NCBI GenBank assembly: GCA_938040985.1
Contig: CALHZD010000139.1
Location: 1 to 46,835, forward strand
Length of the DNA: 46,835 bases
Source: an uncultured Propionivibrio sp.
Lineage (GTDB): Bacteria > Pseudomonadota > Gammaproteobacteria > Burkholderiales > Rhodocyclaceae
Direction of reading: 5' to 3'
Shown: positions 41,591-46,835 of the stretch, piece by piece
Layout: the number at the start of each line of letters is the position of its first letter
Numbering within the stretch: the first letter of the stretch is position 1
Notes under the pieces: generated by a model
Seen by the model: only the letters and a program-made list of their open reading frames with translations
Told to the model about the DNA's origin: nothing
Database searches by the model: none
Made by a program: the position numbers and the translations under genes

Positions 41591-42676
41591 TTAATCACCC
41601 GGGGTTTTCACGTACTCCGCGCCAGCAATTTTATTTTGCCGGATTTTGAAGCGAAGCGTATCTGAAGGAGAAATGGTGAATGACCATTCCCCCCCTTTTT
41701 TCTCGGCATCACCCAATGGCGCCAAAGATGCTGTCGATTGCCCGAGTTTCCAGCGACCCAGCGTCAACGAGCTTTCTGGTTCAAGAACAATGCGGGAAAG
41801 CGCACCGCCCACATACACGGCCTGATGCTCAGGATAGAACAAGGTTTCCTGATTAACGTGCTTACCCCCGGCTTCCAGCGTGGTTTGCACGACCTTGGCA
41901 GGCGGCCCAAACAAAGCCTGCGCCTTGGCCGGCGTATTGCCAAAATCGAGTAGAATCTGCGCCAAATACGGCATCGGTGCATCGGGAAGGGTCAGGTACT
42001 CGCCAAACACCCAGCCCGAACCTTTTTCCTCGGGCAAATCCACCTTGTACCAGGCGCCATTTTCTCCGTTCCACGAACTGATCAACACCACGCGCCCCGC
42101 ACCGAGTTGCCCGACAACATCGCTCGTTGTGGAAGGTTCGCTCCGCACATTGACATTGCTGGCTGTGCAATACGCCAGTGTTGGCTGGTTGATCAACCCC
42201 GCCTTGGTCTGCGGCAGCGCCGTGCGCGGCATGGCGATGGTCATTTCCGAAGGCCCCAGCACGAAATTCCCCGAAGCCAGCACGTAGCGTCCTTTGCATA
42301 CGATCTCTTTGGCCAGTTTAGCGCAGTTCAGATCGATGACCTGCGGCTCCTTGACGAACCATTCATCATTCTTGTTCCCTTCACGAACGCCTTTTGACGT
42401 ACAGTCTGACAACTGCCGCGGATGCCCATCGTCGCCAAAAACCAGCGCACACTGAAAACCGAACTGATTGTCGATCTGCACGGAAAAACTGCCTGGCGAA
42501 CTTTCGCTGATCGTAACCCGCCGCAGGGAAGCGCCATCGTTATCGTTTCCATACAGCTTACCCGTCAGCCACGCCTTGCGCACTTCGTCCGCAGTACTAC
42601 CCTCTGCCGCAAAAGCCAACGAAGCAGATAGCCCGCATAGAGCGATTGCCACCCATCGATAAACAAGCTCTTTCAT
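41591..42676 (-). CDS. Secreted protein with bacterial SH3 domain
   Basis: The product has 361 residues; ATG 42676 is preceded by GGAGG. The signal peptide ends around A-F-A-A. An N-terminal beta-rich part with four Cys is followed by an SH3b domain (about 170-232: Y-C-T-A-S-N-V-N-V-R-S-E-P-S-T-T-S, then W-Y-K-V-D-L and G-W-V-F-G-E-Y-L). A C-terminal domain of unknown type follows. SH3b domains often bind peptidoglycan. It may be in one transcript with the DUF697 gene 62 bp downstream. Confidence 0.82.
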   Translation of the reverse strand: MKELVYRWVAIALCGLSASLAFAAEGSTADEVRKAWLTGKLYGNDNDGASLRRVTISESSPGSFSVQIDNQFGFQCALVFGDDGHPRQLSDCTSKGVREGNKNDEWFVKEPQVIDLNCAKLAKEIVCKGRYVLASGNFVLGPSEMTIAMPRTALPQTKAGLINQPTLAYCTASNVNVRSEPSTTSDVVGQLGAGRVVLISSWNGENGAWYKVDLPEEKGSGWVFGEYLTLPDAPMPYLAQILLDFGNTPAKAQALFGPPAKVVQTTLEAGGKHVNQETLFYPEHQAVYVGGALSRIVLEPESSLTLGRWKLGQSTASLAPLGDAEKKGGEWSFTISPSDTLRFKIRQNKIAGAEYVKTPGD

Positions 42677-42965
42677 GATCCCTCCACTAAATAATTATCT
42701 CGACAAACACCTCACCAGACATCCCACTAAACACCTGGGTTTCAGAGGCGCTTTCCCGTCCTCTCCCGACCATTCCCAAACCCGCTGAACGCGGCGCATC
42801 TGGGTATTTCTATCCTGACGATCCTGTTTTTTTGCCCGATAGATATGAGCAAGGAAGCAACAAATTTTTCATGAAAATCACCCGCCCAGATCGTTAGGCG
42901 GATAACGCAATCACCCGTAGAATCCGGACGTGCGCCGCAGGCTCAGAGCCGCGGGAGCGGATTGA

Positions 42966-43532
42966 CTATAGCGCATCTCCCTGCTTTCGAGAATCCGTAC
43001 CGACATCCAGGCAGCGCGCGTAATACAAATAATCCGACTGCGAAAAACAGCAGAACACGACTTTGCAGATTTTCGACATTTTCGGCATGGCATCTATCTC
43101 CAGCAAAGTTGCGCGCACGCTCGCCAGCGCCAGATCGGCAGCCGCCTCAAAAGGATACCCATACACACCCGTACTGATGCAGGGAAAAGCAATACTCGAC
43201 ACCCGCCGTTCTGCCGCCAATAACAACGAATTCCGGTAACAGGCCGCTAGCAACGCCGGCTCACCATGCCCACCGCCACGCCAAACCGGGCCGACGGTAT
43301 GAATGACATAACGCGCCGGCAAGTGATAACCCTGTGTCATCTTCGCCTCACCCGTCTGGCAGCCACCTAATGTTCTACACTCGGCCAGCAGATCCGGCCC
43401 TGCCGCACGATGTATTGCGCCATCAACACCGCCGCCGCCCAGCAACGTCGAATTGGCCGCATTCACGATGGCATCGACCTCCAGGCGCGTAATATCACCC
43501 TGAATAGCGCACAAAACGGTATCGCCATGCAT
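42966..43532 (-). CDS. Macro-domain protein, O-acetyl-ADP-ribose deacetylase-like
   Basis: ATG 43532 is preferred because GAGGAAGAG lies just upstream; ATGs at 43556 and 43607 give longer frames without a site. The product has 188 residues, near the length of YmdB. Motifs are G-D-I-T-R-L-E-V-D-A-I-V-N-A-A-N-S, L-G-G-G-G-V-D-G-A-I-H-R-A-A-G and I-A-F-P-C-I-S-T-G-V-Y-G-Y-P. It would hydrolyse ADP-ribose esters. It is the last chromosomal gene before the CRISPR array. Nothing ties it functionally to the array. Confidence 0.9.
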   Translation of the reverse strand: MHGDTVLCAIQGDITRLEVDAIVNAANSTLLGGGGVDGAIHRAAGPDLLAECRTLGGCQTGEAKMTQGYHLPARYVIHTVGPVWRGGGHGEPALLAACYRNSLLLAAERRVSSIAFPCISTGVYGYPFEAAADLALASVRATLLEIDAMPKMSKICKVVFCCFSQSDYLYYARCLDVGTDSRKQGDAL

Positions 43533-43704
43533 AACGTCTCTTCCTCGAATATTCATGAAACCCGACATACCAGCTACATCCGGATATTCTCTGACGATTT
43601 TTATCATTTACGTACGCATCCACTCGAAGTTTCTGAGCAAAACGCCTAAAAATTACATGGATCACATAAACAATCGCTAATTTTGTTTCCGCGCCCCATG
43701 CCAT

Positions 43705-46446
43705 GTTTCAACACACAGCCGCCCGGAGGCGGCTGCCTGTATCTGCTTCGCGTCATAGCCCGTACTTACGTTTCAACACACAGCCGCCCGGAGGCGGCTG
43801 CCAGAACGTAAGTCTGACGCTCCAAATTGTTCATGGTTTCAACACACAGCCGCCCGGAGGCGGCTGCCGCGTCTGGCCCGTCGTCATGGTCGGCCTTCGG
43901 AGTTTCAACACACAGCCGCCCGGAGGCGGCTGCGCGGGATCGGCAGCGGCGCCGATTGCGTCATGACGTTTCAACACACAGCCGCCCGGAGGCGGCTGCG
44001 CCCTCAGTGACGTACTCGGAGAGTGCACAGCAAGTTTCAACACACAGCCGCCCGGAGGCGGCTGCCGGCAAATTGATCGTGGCGCGCCGCGGCGACGGTG
44101 TTTCAACACACAGCCGCCCGGAGGCGGCTGCCCGCCGACGCCGCCGGTAGCAGGCAGGAGATTAAAGTTTCAACACACAGCCGCCCGGAGGCGGCTGCGT
44201 CGCAGCGAGCCAGTGCGGTTTTGACCGCGTAGTTTCAACACACAGCCGCCCGGAGGCGGCTGCGGGAGCGGCAGCGCATATCCGATCGAGGCGCGCCTGT
44301 TTCAACACACAGCCGCCCGGAGGCGGCTGCTTCGGCGCGGGCTTTTTGTTCGGCCAGGTCGGCGTTTCAACACACAGCCGCCCGGAGGCGGCTGCACGAG
44401 CGGCTATGGATCAACCGGGCGATAGGAGATGTTTCAACACACAGCCGCCCGGAGGCGGCTGCGGATGCGGCCGACAAACGCGCGCAGCGCATCGCCGTTT
44501 CAACACACAGCCGCCCGGAGGCGGCTGCAAGACTGATTGATGCATGGCCAGAGTAACTGGCAGTTTCAACACACAGCCGCCCGGAGGCGGCTGCTTGTCC
44601 GGATGCACCACGCAGCCGCCCAGACGAGGTTTCAACACACAGCCGCCCGGAGGCGGCTGCATGGTTGCTGAAACCAGCGTATCTCCGTTCTCCAGTTTCA
44701 ACACACAGCCGCCCGGAGGCGGCTGCCGCCGCAAAAACATTGCGCGGCATTGCATCGCCGTTTCAACACACAGCCGCCCGGAGGCGGCTGCGTCAGCCGG
44801 ATGCCGTCGTCGTCAATGGCCACGGCCGTTTCAACACACAGCCGCCCGGAGGCGGCTGCTTTTCGATCGCCCTTGGCGTAGGCAACAGGGCGAGTTTCAA
44901 CACACAGCCGCCCGGAGGCGGCTGCCGTTCGATCCACACGCCGGCCTTCGATTCGGCCATGTTTCAACACACAGCCGCCCGGAGGCGGCTGCAGCGCCAT
45001 ATTGTCCGGCCAGCGGATGAGTGCTTTGTTTCAACACACAGCCGCCCGGAGGCGGCTGCCAGCATGCCGTCGTTGACGCCGACGTAGACCGTGTTTCAAC
45101 ACACAGCCGCCCGGAGGCGGCTGCGGTCTCTTAACGTTAATTCGGAGTATTAATCATGTTTCAACACACAGCCGCCCGGAGGCGGCTGCCTGGAGGGAGA
45201 CACGGTAATCTCATCTACGCGAGTTTCAACACACAGCCGCCCGGAGGCGGCTGCCTCGGCGTCATCCTCCTTGTCCAGGCGCTTGTCAGTTTCAACACAC
45301 AGCCGCCCGGAGGCGGCTGCGATCGACGAGACTAAACGGCGTGACAATGCGCTCGTTTCAACACACAGCCGCCCGGAGGCGGCTGCACCGGCGTTTTACA
45401 TCGTCACGATAATACGTGCCGTTTCAACACACAGCCGCCCGGAGGCGGCTGCCTCAACTCGGTAACGACACGCATCGTCAGGCGTAGGTTTCAACACACA
45501 GCCGCCCGGAGGCGGCTGCACCTACTATCGTTTCAAAGCCTTTGACGAACACGTTTCAACACACAGCCGCCCGGAGGCGGCTGCGCAACCCCCGCCGCAG
45601 TCAGCGCAGTAGTGACGGTTTCAACACACAGCCGCCCGGAGGCGGCTGCGCGACGGGCACGATACGTTTGACTCCGAGTATCAGTTTCAACACACAGCCG
45701 CCCGGAGGCGGCTGCGACTATCTGACACTGGCTGAGAACGCGTTTGAAATGTTTCAACACACAGCCGCCCGGAGGCGGCTGCCTGTAATAGGTCTTATCA
45801 CCCGCAACAACCGCAACGTTTCAACACACAGCCGCCCGGAGGCGGCTGCGCCAACAAGTTTCAAAAATCCGCCCGGAAAGCGCAGTTTCAACACACAGCC
45901 GCCCGGAGGCGGCTGCGACGATGCGCCAGCCGCCTATATGCTGGCCGCCGGTTTCAACACACAGCCGCCCGGAGGCGGCTGCGCTTCGCCGGGCACGGTG
46001 ATCTCGACGGGGACCGGTTTCAACACACAGCCGCCCGGAGGCGGCTGCCAAGTGCCAATTGTAACGGGGACGCTATACGGCGTGTTTCAACACACAGCCG
46101 CCCGGAGGCGGCTGCCGGCATCCTCCTTTTAACGCGTACTCGAACCGCTGTTTCAACACACAGCCGCCCGGAGGCGGCTGCTGCCGTCGGACGGCAAGGC
46201 CAAATAACCCCCGGAAGTTTCAACACACAGCCGCCCGGAGGCGGCTGCACCAGTCCCAGCCGATCTTGTAGCCTTTGCTCCTGTTTCAACACACAGCCGC
46301 CCGGAGGCGGCTGCGGCGGACAACTATGAGGACGCATCCAATTACCATGTTTCAACACACAGCCGCCCGGAGGCGGCTGCTCGGGTGACGTTACATACGT
46401 TACCCAGTTCACAAGTTTCAACACACAGCCGCCCGGAGGCGGCTGC
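43705..46446 (-). CRISPR. CRISPR array, 42 identical 32-bp repeats, type I-C-like
   Basis: On the plus strand each repeat begins GTTTCAACACACAG and ends GGAGGCGGCTGC, with a stem AGCCGCC/GGCGGCT. All 42 copies (43705-43736 to 46415-46446) are identical. The 41 enclosed spacers are 33-36 bp, mostly 34-35. The repeat length, hairpin and GTTTCAA end (TTGAAAC in the other direction) fit type I-C, in which crRNA is read with GAAAC at the repeat 3' end. Transcription is therefore expected on the minus strand, with the leader and newest spacers to the right. No cas gene is in the window. Confidence 0.97.
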
Positions 46447-46552
46447 GGGTCGATTGCGCGAGCTCGGAGAGCTTACGGCGGGAATTATCAATGCCGCTTG
46501 ATAACTCTTTGCCGTCGTACCCGACCTTAACGCCGACCTTTAACTCGCTCAT
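46418..46552 (-). CDS. Start of phage tail tape measure-like protein, truncated by the repeat
   Basis: From ATG 46552 the frame reads M-S-E-L-K-V-G-V-K-V-G-Y-D-G-K-E-L, then S-S-G-I-D-N-S-R-R-K-L. This looks like the N-terminus of phage tail length tape measure proteins. After 36 residues it enters the CRISPR repeat (S-R-L-R-A-A-V-C) and stops at 46418. The true gene must be far longer. It follows the DUF1799-type gene by 21 nt, as in many siphophage and Mu-like tail operons. Confidence 0.6.
   Translation of the reverse strand: MSELKVGVKVGYDGKELSSGIDNSRRKLSELAQSTRSRLRAAVC
46447..46481 (-). other. Spacer/protospacer junction with TTC PAM
   Basis: The 35 bases after the last repeat have spacer length but are not followed by another repeat. 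They are read in frame as part of a phage tail gene that continues to 46552. The next three bases (46482-46484, GAA) give TTC on the minus strand, the I-C PAM, in the position expected for a protospacer. Confidence 0.7.
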
Positions 46553-46573
46553 TAATTATCCCGTAATTGCCCG

Positions 46574-46834
46574 TTATCCGTTTTGCCGCGCTTTGGCCGC
46601 CTCGCCCCAGACGCTCAGCACCTCGCGCTCGATCATTTGCAGCCCCTTAAAACACTCGGCGCGCCGTTTTTTGGGGACGCCCAAACGATCCTCAACAACC
46701 GGCAACACCGAGTAATCCAGCCCCGTTGCGCCGCCCATGCCAATGCGCCATTGCGTCTGCATCGCCATAAACACCTGCATCGGCAGGGCGTTTTCGGGCC
46801 ATAGCTCGTTCTCGATGTCGAGGTCGTCACTGAA
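46574..46834 (-). CDS. Phage DUF1799-family tail protein, 5' end outside window
   Basis: The frame enters at the window edge and ends at 46574. The visible 86 residues include L-W-P-E-N-A-L-P-M-Q-V-F, M-A-M-Q-T-Q-W-R-I-G-M-G-G-A-T-G-L-D-Y and V-V-E-D-R-L-G-V, the characteristic pattern of DUF1799 phage proteins. These are encoded just upstream of the tape measure gene, probably as a tail assembly chaperone component. Together with the following frame it shows that the right edge is phage DNA. Confidence 0.8.
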   Translation of the reverse strand, partial: FSDDLDIENELWPENALPMQVFMAMQTQWRIGMGGATGLDYSVLPVVEDRLGVPKKRRAECFKGLQMIEREVLSVWGEAAKARQNG

Positions 46835-46835
46835 A

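Noticed and set aside
42966..43532. Macro-domain gene as a CRISPR accessory (ring-nucleotide or ADP-ribose signalling)
   Set aside because: It matches the general YmdB-type housekeeping family, and adjacency is the only link. The array type has no known dependence on such a protein.
43608..43704. Left flank of the array as a CRISPR leader
   Set aside because: It is moderately AT-rich, but the repeat orientation (GTTTCAA at the left) predicts transcription on the minus strand with the leader on the right, and the TTC next to the 46447 protospacer agrees with that.
43703..46424. Long open frames with repeated peptides such as FNTQPPGGGC or AAASGRLCVET across 43.7-46.4 kb
   Set aside because: They are translations of the CRISPR repeat, whose period keeps frames open by chance. 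They have no start signals and change frame with spacer length.

Overview
The window is most likely a chromosomal contig of a betaproteobacterium, probably close to Rhodocyclales or Nitrosomonadales. That placement is an inference from gene order: rnfCDGE followed by nth; a complete System I cytochrome c operon (ccmABCDEFGHI); and the rod-shape cluster mreBCD-mrdA-rodA-rlpA transcribed divergently from gatCAB, followed by pyrE and exodeoxyribonuclease III. No rRNA is present. The sequence is GC-rich apart from a few short AT-rich stretches.

Layout. 1-4600 (+): the end of rnfC, rnfD, rnfG, a small gap ORF, rnfE, nth and an HD-domain hydrolase. 4601-5781: a gene-free block of interspersed structured repeats. 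13152-5782 (-): the ccm operon, with most neighbours overlapping by ATGA. 13555-16574 (+): an unfamiliar locus that encodes a glycine-rich secreted protein interrupted by a frameshift, four related small two-helix membrane proteins, a frameshifted small secreted protein and a 311-residue periplasmic protein. 16689-19010 (+): hypF. 26365-19275 (-): mreB, mreC, mreD, mrdA, rodA, rlpA. 26493-30368 (+): gatC, gatA, a lipoprotein and gatB. 30369-31123: a second repeat block. 31124-34471: a coiled-coil secreted protein, pyrE, exoA and a three-gene membrane stress cluster (DUF883, DUF1469 and YqjK-like). 34961-43532: tRNA-Ser(GCT), lysC, a radical SAM enzyme, queD, a PP-loop enzyme, tRNA-Thr(TGT), several envelope proteins, a probable small RNA and a macro-domain hydrolase. 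43705-46446: a CRISPR array with 42 identical 32-bp repeats. 46447-46835: phage tail genes.

The two most notable results are these. (1) At the right end the last repeat runs straight into a phage tail gene, which looks like the start of a tape measure gene behind a DUF1799-type gene. The first 35 bases after the repeat have spacer length, and the next three bases read TTC in the crRNA direction, which is the type I-C PAM. The simplest reading is that the assembly has crossed from a recent spacer into its matching protospacer in a co-resident phage. (2) The 13.5-16.6 kb locus carries what appears to be an undescribed family of small membrane proteins. Members share an N-terminal Cys, a basic WR..LK loop between two helices and a C-terminal H-x-C. 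Next to them is a Gly-rich secreted protein whose frame break lies exactly on a T TTT TTG slippery heptamer. The first half of this locus shows signs of decay and the second half is intact.

Other observations are a family of interspersed palindromic repeats at three intergenic sites, degenerate 9-bp-period repeats in operon gaps, small ORFs that fill operon gaps with ATGA overlaps at both ends, and a three-hairpin small RNA with CCUCC motifs. Everything rests on reading the sequence directly; no database search was run.
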